DNA of 64,000 nucleotides from an uncultured Flavobacteriales bacterium. GTDB lineage: Bacteria > Bacteroidota > Bacteroidia > Flavobacteriales_E > Vicingaceae. The position numbers and the translations under genes are program-made. The stretch lies in contig CAJXMH010000001.1 in the NCBI GenBank assembly GCA_913056345.1, forward strand, positions 1 through 64,000, read 5' to 3'. This document shows, piece after piece, positions 23,990 to 31,861 of the stretch. The notes under the pieces are model-generated. The model made no database searches and was not told where the DNA came from. It was given only the letters and a program-made list of their open reading frames with translations. The number at the start of each line of letters is the position of its first letter. Position 1 is the first letter of the stretch.

Positions 23990-26045
23990 GCTCTTGAATG
24001 CTTAACAACAAGCGTTTAAAGTTTAAAGATTTGAACTTCTTGCCTTTCTCCCCGCCAAACTGATCCACAAAACCATCAGAGAAAAGATAGAGGGTGTCAC
24101 CTTGTTCAAGCTCAAAAGTATGGGTGGTATAAGGCTTGGTCGTTTCGTATTTACCAATTGGTTGTTTGTCCGCTTTGATCTCCGCTAATTGATAGGCTCC
24201 ATTTTCTGAATCACTAATGCGACTCCCCGCAGGGAGTGTAGCTTCATCAAACTTTCCTTTTCTAATCAGCCAGAGCGGGTTGTGGGCACCGGCGTATTTT
24301 AAAAGGGGCTTCTCGGCTCCCTGTCCGTCCGGTAGGCGGGCGCTCGAAGTCCCTTTTAAATTTAGTGAACAAAGCGCGATGTCCATTCCATCTTGCACTT
24401 CTTCTTCTGATTTTTCAAATTCCTTGATCACCAGCTCTCGGGTTTTATCTAAGATCTCACCCGGTTCTGTCAAGCCAAATTCTTTCACCGAACGGTTCAG
24501 CGCATTATTACACACAACCGAAACCATAGCGCCCGGCACTCCATGTCCGGTACAATCGGCTGCCGCAAAATAGATCACATCGGCTTCTCGACTCCCTGTC
24601 CGTCCGGCAGGCGGGCGCTCGAAGTCCGATGTAATTGCACTGAGCGGAGTCGAAGTGCCTGTGCTGAGCGAAGCCGAAGTGAACCAGTAAAAATCCCCGG
24701 CCACCACATCTTTGGGTTTGTAGAGAATGAAGGACTGTTTTAAGTAAGTTTTCACGAGTTTAAGAGAGGGGAGTATTGCACCCTGAATTCTTTTCGCGTA
24801 AACAATTGAACTTTGAATTTCTTGATGCTGAAGCTGAAGCGTGCTATGAGAATCCTCTAATTCCTCTTTCTGATATTGGATCTGTTCTGTTTTAAGGCTG
24901 ATCTCTTGCTTCTGTCTTCGCGTGATCCTTAATCGTTGCACAACAAAAACAGCGAAAGTCAATACCAGAAATGAGCCAGCAAAAATTGCATAATTAATAA
25001 GCTTTTGTTCACGTTTCTCTTGTTCTCGAACTAGTTCCTTAATTCTCTTTTCTTTGTTGACTTTGTATTTTAGTAAGGATTTTGAAGCTTCTTGATAGAC
25101 TTTTTTACTTGCAATGCTGTCTTCTAGTTTGTAGCGCCGTTTAAGGTAATCTAGGGCTTTTTCATACTCACCTTCTATTTCTTTGAGTTTAGAAAGCTCT
25201 TCATAGATCAAGACAACATTATCCAATGCCTTGGATTCTTTAGCAAACTTTACAGCTTCTTTTAGGTAAAGTTCAGCTTCTCTTTCTTTTCCAAGTTTCA
25301 ATTTAATCTCTGCTAATTGGCGGTAGGTTTCACCCAATCTTTTTTTGTCGTTCAACTTTAGGTATTCACCTAGGGCATTAATGCAATATTCAATCGCTTT
25401 TTGATAGGCTCCTTTCTTGTAATAGGTTCCTCCAATTAAAAGATAAGAATCGGCTTTGCTTCTAGGATTATTCGTTTTACTTCTTTCTACAAGTGCTCTC
25501 TGGTGATAGAATAAAGCTGAGTCTAGTTGGTTATTTTCTCGATAGAGATTAGCAATATAGGTGTAGATAAATCCGAGTCTTTCTGAACTCTCTAACTCTT
25601 TTTGAATGCTCAAAGCTTTAAAATAAAACTCTTTAGCTGTTTCGAATTCTCCAAGTGTGGTGTTTACATAACCTATGTATTGGTAAGCTAATGCCTGATT
25701 ACTTGAGTCTCGCTCACTTTCTGCCAATTCAAGAGCACTGATTGCTCTTTTCATGGCTGTTTCGTAATCACTATTGTAAATGGCAACATAGGCTAATTGG
25801 TTATAACTTTTCGCTTGCCCGCTCAACCAATCTGATTCTTTACTTTTTGCAAGTGCCTGCTCAGCGTAGTTTTGCGCGCTATTCAGTGAACCCTTAAGTT
25901 GGTATTCTTTAGATAATGCTATAAATAGGTTTACTTTTTGTACATCGGTTTCGGGATTAACTTTTAGAAGCGAATCTAATCTAGGCCTTGAATGTGCACT
26001 TAATCCTAAAAGGAAAAGTATGATAAGCGATACTGCCCTATTCAT
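23886..26045 (-). CDS. TPR - membrane - SpoIIE (PP2C) phosphatase with in-frame palindromic inserts
   Basis: Sensor-type serine phosphatase, probably controlling a partner-switch or c-type output. The start at 26045 overlaps the upstream stop (ATGA) and gives a signal-like N-terminus (AVSLIILFLLGLSAHS). Then come six or more TPR repeats (about 30-330), one membrane segment (AIFAGSFLVLTFAVFVVQRL, about 350), a coiled coil and the SpoIIE domain with VVAGDFYWF, AADCTGHGVPGAMVS, YAGAHNPLWLI and LYLFSDGFVDQFGG, so metal-binding aspartates are kept. Three to four insertions in loops (SDFERPPAGRTGSREAD, GTSSARLPDGQGAEKP, ATLPAGSRISDSEN and the STGTSTPLSAI stretch) come from palindromic repeats and keep the frame. 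Confidence 0.85.
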   Translation of the reverse strand: MNRAVSLIILFLLGLSAHSRPRLDSLLKVNPETDVQKVNLFIALSKEYQLKGSLNSAQNYAEQALAKSKESDWLSGQAKSYNQLAYVAIYNSDYETAMKRAISALELAESERDSSNQALAYQYIGYVNTTLGEFETAKEFYFKALSIQKELESSERLGFIYTYIANLYRENNQLDSALFYHQRALVERSKTNNPRSKADSYLLIGGTYYKKGAYQKAIEYCINALGEYLKLNDKKRLGETYRQLAEIKLKLGKEREAELYLKEAVKFAKESKALDNVVLIYEELSKLKEIEGEYEKALDYLKRRYKLEDSIASKKVYQEASKSLLKYKVNKEKRIKELVREQEKREQKLINYAIFAGSFLVLTFAVFVVQRLRITRRQKQEISLKTEQIQYQKEELEDSHSTLQLQHQEIQSSIVYAKRIQGAILPSLKLVKTYLKQSFILYKPKDVVAGDFYWFTSASLSTGTSTPLSAITSDFERPPAGRTGSREADVIYFAAADCTGHGVPGAMVSVVCNNALNRSVKEFGLTEPGEILDKTRELVIKEFEKSEEEVQDGMDIALCSLNLKGTSSARLPDGQGAEKPLLKYAGAHNPLWLIRKGKFDEATLPAGSRISDSENGAYQLAEIKADKQPIGKYETTKPYTTHTFELEQGDTLYLFSDGFVDQFGGEKGKKFKSLNFKRLLLSIQELDMEAQRREIDKTFEEWKKGLEQIDDVCVIGICI
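24218..24241. repeat. Palindrome inside the phosphatase gene (LPAGSRISD insert)
   Basis: GACTCCCCGCAGGGAGT forms a hairpin with arms ACTCCC/GGGAGT. It encodes the LPAGSRISD stretch in the loop after KGKFDEA, a place where related SpoIIE domains have a shorter loop (family knowledge). The ACTCCCTG half is shared with the 46-bp elements. Confidence 0.45.
24307..24352. repeat. 46-bp in-frame repeat element, copy 2
   Basis: Matches 24582-24627 at 44 of 46 positions. It is bordered by AAAAGGG on one side and CCCTTTT on the other, complementary sequences that are different from those of copy 1. It encodes GTSSARLPDGQGAEK in the phosphatase without breaking the frame. Confidence 0.75.
24582..24627. 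repeat. 46-bp in-frame repeat element, copy 1
   Basis: Matches 24307-24352 at 44 of 46 positions. It is bordered by ACATCGG (24577-24583) and CCGATGT (24626-24632), complementary to each other. It encodes SDFERPPAGRTGSREAD just before VIYFAAADCTGHG, next to the catalytic metal site of the phosphatase. Confidence 0.75.
24637..24681. repeat. Two adjacent short palindromic elements inside the phosphatase gene
   Basis: 24637-24658 is the core TGAGCGGAGTCGAA with complementary borders GCAC/GTGC. 24661-24681 is a second, slightly diverged copy with core TGAGCGAAGCCGAA. Together they encode the SASLSTGTSTPLSAI stretch upstream of the 46-bp element. The core is the one found outside genes at 22118-22139. 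Confidence 0.6.
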
Positions 26046-26725
26046 ATCCACCCTTTCACCCAATAATAACTGATGGCAAAGTACTCACGGAGCACTTTGA
26101 TCTCATACTGCAAATAGCTCCAAAGGTTATAACGCAAAGAAAGGTTTCTTACTCTCGTCTCTTCTTTGTCAGTCTTGTCTTTTAATTCCTCTTCATCACT
26201 CGGCTTCTCAAAAGTTGGTAAACTGCCAATTTCTTTAAAACCTACTTTTTCAAAGCTGCGTATAGCGCGGTAAAGGTGTTCTGGAGAACTTACGATCAGG
26301 AGCTTTTTCTCTGCCTCAAAAAGTTTTCGAACTTCAAGAGCTTGAGAGCGGGTATTGAAACCATTTGGTTCATAAATGATCCGATTGCGGTCAATTCCTT
26401 TTAGCGCTAGCTCATCGCCCATAAGTTCTAATTGCTCTATGCTACCATCTTTATTTCTAGGTAGGGCAATTACCACCTTTGCATTCGGGTTTTCTATAGC
26501 TGCTTCTGAGCCATAATACAACCTTAACAATCCATTTGGAGAAGGCATACCATCACCACCCATCACCACGATCACATCTGCTTTTCCATCTAATTGTTGG
26601 TGATTTAAAGAAAGGGCATGATAAGCGAAGTAGGGAACATCAGTAAAAGCCAGGAGGATTAAAGCACTGGCTATAATGCCAATCGTAATAAATAAGTGCT
26701 TTAAAACTTTTAGGATCAGTCCCAT
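26042..26725 (-). CDS. YdcF-like (DUF218) membrane protein
   Basis: DUF218 proteins are membrane-linked Rossmann-like proteins with suspected envelope roles. The 227-residue protein has an N-terminal membrane segment (LFITIGIIASALILLAFTD, about 10-28), then ADVIVVMGGDGMPSPNGLLRL, ALKGIDRNRIIYEPNGFNTRSQALEV and LIVSSPEHLYRAIRSFEKVGF, the family's conserved blocks. It overlaps the phosphatase start by 4 bp (ATGA), so the pair is probably co-translated. Confidence 0.85.
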   Translation of the reverse strand: MGLILKVLKHLFITIGIIASALILLAFTDVPYFAYHALSLNHQQLDGKADVIVVMGGDGMPSPNGLLRLYYGSEAAIENPNAKVVIALPRNKDGSIEQLELMGDELALKGIDRNRIIYEPNGFNTRSQALEVRKLFEAEKKLLIVSSPEHLYRAIRSFEKVGFKEIGSLPTFEKPSDEEELKDKTDKEETRVRNLSLRYNLWSYLQYEIKVLREYFAISYYWVKGWI

Positions 26726-26782
26726 GGTTTAGTGGTAGACGCTAAAGGTAAGCAGATGGTTTAGTTGCAACAAGCAGTTGCT

Positions 26783-27439
26783 TTAGCGATTTTCTTTTCG
26801 TTTAAAGTCGCCTCTTTTCCACGCCTCAATAAACCTAGCCCAAGCGATGGGGTTAAGAAGGTTACTTAAGTTATTCATCCTTGATTGCCCGGCATAATAC
26901 AATTGGTTGCTTCTTTGCTGCATTTGCCACTTAAAGTTCATGCTGGCTGTCATGGGCATATTCTCTGCCCGTTCTTGAAGCAGCTCAGGGGAAAGGTTTT
27001 TTCGGGCAATCTCTAGGTCGTCGTCGGGTATATTTAGTGCTAAAAAGGCTTCTTTGAACTGGTCGGGAGTTGGCCAAGGAAAAATGTCAACTGTCTCTAG
27101 ATTGACTGTATCTCGAAACATGGTGTGGATCAAAGAATAGCGATTTCCAGTTAGGGTATCGGGAACGTAAAATTCATTCTTTTTAAAACCAAGAGAAGAA
27201 AACTCTAAGGTGTCACCCTTTTTTGCTACAAAAGAGAAGTAGCCATAATAATCAGTGGTCGTACCTCGATTTGAATTTTTGATCATAACAGTGGCAAAAG
27301 GCACAGGAGAAAGACTATCGGCAGTTACCGCAACACCCGAGAATTGGATCAGGTCTTGATCGCGATCTGATTTTGATTCTTGCCCCATCACTAAAAGATG
27401 AAAGACAAAGAGAATCAGTAAACTAAATATTTTATTCAT
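26783..27439 (-). CDS. Carboxypeptidase-regulatory-like domain protein
   Basis: Exported protein of unknown role. In 218 residues a signal peptide (about 1-19) precedes a CarboxypepD_reg-like beta-sandwich: FSGVAVTADSLSPVPFATVMIKNSNRGTTTDYYG-type sequence (about 33-66) followed by FSFVAKKGDTLEFSSLGFKK. This is the domain found at the N-terminus of many TonB-dependent receptors, here without a receptor. The C-terminal 90 residues have no recognised motif. It lies 45 bp downstream of the M23 gene on the same strand. Confidence 0.78.
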   Translation of the reverse strand: MNKIFSLLILFVFHLLVMGQESKSDRDQDLIQFSGVAVTADSLSPVPFATVMIKNSNRGTTTDYYGYFSFVAKKGDTLEFSSLGFKKNEFYVPDTLTGNRYSLIHTMFRDTVNLETVDIFPWPTPDQFKEAFLALNIPDDDLEIARKNLSPELLQERAENMPMTASMNFKWQMQQRSNQLYYAGQSRMNNLSNLLNPIAWARFIEAWKRGDFKRKENR

Positions 27440-27484
27440 GTCTCAAATTTAAGTTTTCAAAAAGAGATTATTCTTTAAAGCTTG

Positions 27485-29206
27485 TTAACGGTAAAAGTTT
27501 GCCTTATAGGTTTTACGATTTCCAACTCCGTCTTTTACAACTAACTTAAATTCATGCTCTCCAGCTTCAACTCTATCATCGAAGTAATGAACCAAGATAT
27601 CATTTTTAGCATCATACTCCATTAAGATCCATTTCCCATCAACTTCTGCTCGGTAAGAATCTACCCCCGATAAACGGTCGTTTATTTTTACACTGATCGA
27701 CCATTTGTTCTTCATGTTTGCACCCGGATAAATGTTGATGGGTCTAATGCTAGGTGGAACAGTATCCAAAACCACTGTATAACCTCCAAAACTTCTTGTC
27801 TTAACTGATATGTTATCACCCTGCCATGTTCCTCCTTCCGGATAAAGCGACCTCCCATCTACCGTGCTCGCGATTAAGGCTTGCTTTTTCTGAGCATCAT
27901 TTAAATTGGGCACTTTAATGGAAACATTCATGTAGGAGTGAAGCGGGGTGTAATGATTATGCAACCAATAAATTGGGGTGATGGTATTCTTTTTAGCGGC
28001 TTCTTTCCGGTATTGAAAGTACAAATCCTCATACAAGATTCCTCTCGGGAGGCTCACCAAGAGATCATCTGTTATGAAGGTGTTTTTTTGTTTGTGATCA
28101 AAAAATTTAACAGTTGGAGTTTTCAACTGAGCTGTATTTTGTCTAAGTGGTATCCCTTCCGCTTTTACTTGAAAAGAAAGGGTAGAAGTGTTTCCTTCAA
28201 AATCGCTTATTTCATATTTGATTTGATGTTCTTTTTGATCATTGAAAACGACTTTCCCCTCCTTTTTAAGTGTGGGATAGCAGCGTAGCCTATTGCCCGG
28301 TAAAACAAAGTTTCTTTGCACCCTTCTTCGCTTTCTTATGTAAGTCTTGTAATCAATGTAAGCGTTGATGTACCTACCTTCGTGGAAGGCAAATTCATCC
28401 ATTTGTTTCTCAAACACCACTTCATCGTCAACCGTCATTTTCATATTGTAAATGCCATAGCGGTTTCCAGTTCCATTCATGCGGTCTACCGTTTCAATTC
28501 CAAATCCGAACTGGCCTTTTAATAGAATAGGACTAGTCGTGCTTCTGTAATATTTTCCATTTTTTCCATACACCGTATAGCGTTTAGAATTATTACTTCC
28601 ATTTATGCTAGAAGTATCATTTAAGGGATAAATGGTAAAAGCATAGAGGTCAGGGGCAAGCCGATCTTCTATTTCGTAACCAAAATAAAGTGGATTAATG
28701 GGATGTTCTGTTTTGCTATCACGAATTTCAAAATGCAAATGCGGACCAGCAGAGCCACCGCTGTTTCCTGAATAAGCGATTATTTCTCCTTTTTTAACTT
28801 GTAAGCTAAATGGTTGCGGAAAGATCTGCAAGGCAAACTGTTCTTTGCGGTATTGTTCTTTTTTTACGAGCGCTTCAATCTTATCGCTGTATTTTTTTAA
28901 ATGTCCATATACCGAAGTGTAACCATTGGGATGGGTAACATAAATGGCTTTTCCATAGCCATAGGGTGATACTTTAATTCGACTCACATAGCCATCAGCT
29001 ATAGCCAGAATCTTTTTGCCTTGCACTCCTTCAGTTTTGATATCCAAGCCTGCATGAAAGTGATTGGAACGCAACTCACCAAAGTTTCCCGATAAGTAAA
29101 GCGGAATGTCTAGGGGAGAGCGAAAGTAGTTCTGTGGATAGTCTTGAGCTAGTGCTTTTGCAGCCGAAAAAGTTATAATAAAGCAAAAAAGAAAAATACG
29201 CATCAT
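27485..29206 (-). CDS. M23-family peptidoglycan endopeptidase
   Basis: Zinc metallopeptidase of the LytM/lysostaphin fold, expected in the periplasm. The 573-residue protein has a signal peptide (about 1-21, ending AKALAQ), then the M23 domain with the zinc ligands in NHFHAGLDIKT (H and D, about 48-54) and the H-x-H in GPHLHFEIRD (about 155-164), so it is likely active. The rest (about 190-573) is beta-rich and resembles other Bacteroidota M23 proteins with Ig-like tails. A TACCTTTG box lies at 29235-29242 upstream. Confidence 0.88.
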   Translation of the reverse strand: MMRIFLFCFIITFSAAKALAQDYPQNYFRSPLDIPLYLSGNFGELRSNHFHAGLDIKTEGVQGKKILAIADGYVSRIKVSPYGYGKAIYVTHPNGYTSVYGHLKKYSDKIEALVKKEQYRKEQFALQIFPQPFSLQVKKGEIIAYSGNSGGSAGPHLHFEIRDSKTEHPINPLYFGYEIEDRLAPDLYAFTIYPLNDTSSINGSNNSKRYTVYGKNGKYYRSTTSPILLKGQFGFGIETVDRMNGTGNRYGIYNMKMTVDDEVVFEKQMDEFAFHEGRYINAYIDYKTYIRKRRRVQRNFVLPGNRLRCYPTLKKEGKVVFNDQKEHQIKYEISDFEGNTSTLSFQVKAEGIPLRQNTAQLKTPTVKFFDHKQKNTFITDDLLVSLPRGILYEDLYFQYRKEAAKKNTITPIYWLHNHYTPLHSYMNVSIKVPNLNDAQKKQALIASTVDGRSLYPEGGTWQGDNISVKTRSFGGYTVVLDTVPPSIRPINIYPGANMKNKWSISVKINDRLSGVDSYRAEVDGKWILMEYDAKNDILVHYFDDRVEAGEHEFKLVVKDGVGNRKTYKANFYR

Positions 29207-29282
29207 CTCCCCAAAGCAATTCTTGTTCCAAAGGCAAAGGTAGCTGAAGCGATTGACTTAAGTTGATTTGTCTTGCTGCTTA

Positions 29283-29312
29283 TTTGAAGGCTAATTTTTT
29301 TAATTAGCTTTG
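29283..29312 (+). promoter_or_regulatory. Promoter of the coiled-coil/zapA genes
   Basis: TTTG (29283-29286) and, 18 bp later, TAGCTTTG (29305-29312), an exact TAnnTTTG match. Transcription would begin near 29319, about 20 bp before the ATG at 29339. Confidence 0.55.
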
Positions 29313-29338
29313 CAAGGATTGTATAGTGAAACAACTTT

Positions 29339-29623
29339 ATGAGTAGCTTTAAAACCTTGGCTGAACAGTTAAATACTAACGTAAGAAAGTTAGTTCAGCG
29401 GCAGATAGAGCTGCGTAAAGCGGTTGAACAAAAAGACGATCAACTACAAAAGCTAGAGCAAGAACGCGATGAACTTCGCCAAAAGCTAGAGCAAGTTGAA
29501 GAAAAGAATAAGATTTTACGGATTGCGGCCAAAACAGAAGGCAGTGATCAACGTGAGATCAAGTTGAAGATCAATGAAATTGTGCGGGAGGTAGATAAGT
29601 GTATCGCTCAACTAAATCAGTAA
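29339..29623 (+). CDS. Small coiled-coil protein next to zapA
   Basis: Unknown function. The 94-residue product is an almost unbroken coiled coil (about residues 18-65, QKDDQLQKLEQERDELRQKL) followed by REIKLKINEIVREVDKCIAQL, a second amphipathic helix. It precedes zapA by 7 bp. In gammaproteobacteria ZapA works with the coiled-coil ZapB; a comparable partner role here is inference from size, shape and adjacency only. Confidence 0.72.
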   Translation: MSSFKTLAEQLNTNVRKLVQRQIELRKAVEQKDDQLQKLEQERDELRQKLEQVEEKNKILRIAAKTEGSDQREIKLKINEIVREVDKCIAQLNQ

Positions 29624-29630
29624 TTACTCC

Positions 29631-29915
29631 GTGAAGGATTTATCAATAAAAGTGACCATTGCAGGCCGAGTTTATCCACTTTCAGTAAAAGAGAGTGAAG
29701 AAGAAAACATTCGGAAAGCTGCTATTGAGATCAACGATATGATCAAGGAGTATGAACAAAATTATGCGGTAAAAGACCGGCAAGACTTGCTAGCCATGTG
29801 CGCTTTGCAGTTTGCCACACGAAAATTAGACTTAGAGCAAAATGCTACTTTAGAAGATTCAGCTTCAGAAGAAAAATTAAAAGCTTTAAGCACCTTCGTG
29901 GAACAGCACTTATAG
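29631..29915 (+). CDS. zapA: Cell division protein ZapA
   Basis: FtsZ-ring associated protein that crosslinks FtsZ filaments. The 94-residue protein starts with the ZapA domain, IKVTIAGRVYPLSVKESEEE (about 4-23), then IRKAAIEINDMIKEYEQ and DLLAMCALQFATRKL, the helix that forms the dimeric/tetrameric coiled coil. Length is typical. The GTG at 29631 (written as Met) follows the coiled-coil gene closely, and a 6S-like RNA gene follows, an arrangement also seen in other phyla. Confidence 0.87.
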   Translation: MKDLSIKVTIAGRVYPLSVKESEEENIRKAAIEINDMIKEYEQNYAVKDRQDLLAMCALQFATRKLDLEQNATLEDSASEEKLKALSTFVEQHL

Positions 29916-29959
29916 CGTTCTTTAAGTAAAAAAGTTGCAAATGCAGCTATAACAATATT

Positions 29960-30175
29960 GCCCGTGCATGTTTGTTATGTTTGGTAAACTCAACACTATT
30001 AACGTAGTGAGTTTTACTTAGCGTTGTGAAAAACAGGCCTTACTTATCCACTCATTGAGTGGTGATTTTTTCGAATTTTCGAAAAGACGTTGGAAGTTTG
30101 CCACATCCGGGAGAACTCAGATCCTTTTATTTAAGGAGTTTACTCAAACCAACAGGCTTGTACGGGTTTTTTTAT
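29960..30175 (+). ncRNA. ssrS: 6S RNA (ssrS-like, 6S-Flavo type)
   Basis: A 280-bp gap between zapA and rny folds as one long rod. CCCGTGCA at 29961 pairs with TGTACGGG ending at 30166, and GTTTGGTAAACTC (about 29979-29992) pairs with GAGTTTACTCAAAC (about 30137-30150). A T-run (30167-30173) follows directly, so the closing stem doubles as a terminator. The location next to zapA and the closed rod with an open centre are hallmarks of 6S RNA, which binds RNA polymerase holoenzyme in stationary phase. The exact 5' end is not determined. Confidence 0.75.
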
Positions 30176-30196
30176 TCATTTATTATAAGATAGAAA

Positions 30197-31738
30197 ATGG
30201 ACATGATAGGAATAATTATAGGAGGAGTAGTAGGAGTACTTGTAGGCTCAGGAGTGCTTTTTCTTTTGAATAAAACCAAGCTTAAAAACCAGTCTGATGC
30301 TATAATTGATGAGGCAAAAGCTGAAGCAGAGGTGATCAAGAAGGACAAGATTCTTCAAGCAAAAGAAAAGTTTTTACAGCTTAAAGAAGAGCATGAAAAA
30401 ACCATCTCTAAGCGTGAACGCAAGATGAGTGATGCTGAAAACCGGATCAAAAGTAAAGAGACCTCTCTGAATAAAAAGTTGCAAGAGGTCAATAAGAAAG
30501 ACAAGGACCTGCGTTCGAAACAGGGCAACCTAGACCGAAAACTTGAGGCAGTTGAAATGCAGCAAGCAGAACTAGAGAAAAATCTGCGTAAACAGGTAGA
30601 AATGCTTGAAAAAGCAGCAGGCTCATCTGCTGAGGAGGCAAAAGCCCAGTTGGTTGAAGTACTGAAGGAAGAGGCCAAAACAGAAGCTATGGCCTTAGCA
30701 AAAGACACCATTGAAGAAGCGAAGATCAATGCCAATAGAGAAGCGAAAAAAGTAGTTATTCAGTCTATTCAGCGTGTGGCAACAGAGCAAGCAATTGAAA
30801 ACTCTGTTTCTGTCTTTAACATTGATTCGGACGATATGAAAGGTCGGATCATTGGTAGAGAAGGAAGAAACATTAGAGCCTTAGAAGGAGCTACAGGAGT
30901 TGAGATTATTGTAGATGATACACCAGAGGCTATTATTCTTTCTTGCTTTGATCCGGTGCGCAGGGAAACAGCTCGCTTAGCCTTACACCAATTAGTGTCT
31001 GATGGCAGAATTCACCCTGCTCGAATTGAAGAGGTTGTGCGTAAAACCCAAAAGCAATTAGAAGACGAGATTATTGATACTGGTAAAAAGACTTGTATCG
31101 ACCTGGGGATTCACGGTTTGCATCCTGAGTTGATCCGCATGGTGGGAAGAATGAAGTACCGTTCATCTTATGGGCAAAATCTTTTACAGCACTCTCGAGA
31201 AGTAGCCAATTTATGTGCCACCATGGCTGCAGAACTTGGTTTGAACGTAAAAATGGCCAAAAGAGCAGGTCTGTTGCATGACATTGGAAAAGTGCCCGAT
31301 GATGAGCCAGAATTACCTCACGCTATTTTGGGTATGAAGCTTGCCGAAAAATTCAAAGAGAAAGCTGAGGTGTGCAACGCTATTGGAGCACACCACGATG
31401 AAATTGAAATGAATACCCTCATTTCTCCTATTGTTCAGGTTTGTGATGCTGTTTCAGGTGCACGTCCAGGTGCAAGAAGAGAAATCGTAGAGTCTTACAT
31501 TAACCGCATCAAAGAATTGGAAAGCCTAGGCATGTCACACGCAGGCGTAGAAAAAGCTTATGCCATTCAAGCGGGAAGAGAGCTTAGGGTAATCGTCCAG
31601 TCAGAAAAGATCAGCGATATAGAAGCAGATAAGATCTCACTTGATATCGCGCAGAAGATCCAAGCTGATATGACTTATCCTGGTCAAGTAAAAGTGACGG
31701 TGATCAGAGAGAGAAGAGCAGTTAATTACGCGAAGTAA
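30197..31738 (+). CDS. rny: Ribonuclease Y
   Basis: Membrane-anchored endoribonuclease that starts mRNA decay. The 513-residue protein has an N-terminal membrane helix ([19 protein letters not shown], about 5-23), a long coiled coil (about 30-200), a KH domain with [22 protein letters not shown] (about 214-236) and the HD domain with the catalytic HD pair H361-D362 in [11 protein letters not shown] and [10 protein letters not shown]. Length and order match the family. An intrinsic terminator follows at 31761. Confidence 0.93.
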   Translation: MDMIGIIIGGVVGVLVGSGVLFLLNKTKLKNQSDAIIDEAKAEAEVIKKDKILQAKEKFLQLKEEHEKTISKRERKMSDAENRIKSKETSLNKKLQEVNKKDKDLRSKQGNLDRKLEAVEMQQAELEKNLRKQVEMLEKAAGSSAEEAKAQLVEVLKEEAKTEAMALAKDTIEEAKINANREAKKVVIQSIQRVATEQAIENSVSVFNIDSDDMKGRIIGREGRNIRALEGATGVEIIVDDTPEAIILSCFDPVRRETARLALHQLVSDGRIHPARIEEVVRKTQKQLEDEIIDTGKKTCIDLGIHGLHPELIRMVGRMKYRSSYGQNLLQHSREVANLCATMAAELGLNVKMAKRAGLLHDIGKVPDDEPELPHAILGMKLAEKFKEKAEVCNAIGAHHDEIEMNTLISPIVQVCDAVSGARPGARREIVESYINRIKELESLGMSHAGVEKAYAIQAGRELRVIVQSEKISDIEADKISLDIAQKIQADMTYPGQVKVTVIRERRAVNYAK

Positions 31739-31760
31739 CCCATATAGAACATTGATATAA

Positions 31761-31788
31761 AAAGGGAGGCAAATTGCCTCCCTTTTTC
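31761..31788 (+). terminator. Intrinsic terminator after rny
   Basis: AAAGGGAGGCAA / TTGCCTCCCTTTTT: a stem of ten or more perfectly paired bases followed by a T-run, 23 bp after the rny stop codon. Confidence 0.85.
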
Positions 31789-31861
31789 GTTTGTGTAACT
31801 TTTGTTACCGCGCCTTCTATTTTCAGTATCTATCTTGTTGGTTCAAAATTAATCTATTACA

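Noticed and set aside
30355-30735. 126-codon frame opposite rny
   Set aside because: It is the reverse of the coiled-coil region and is made of Ser/Phe runs; a shadow of rny.
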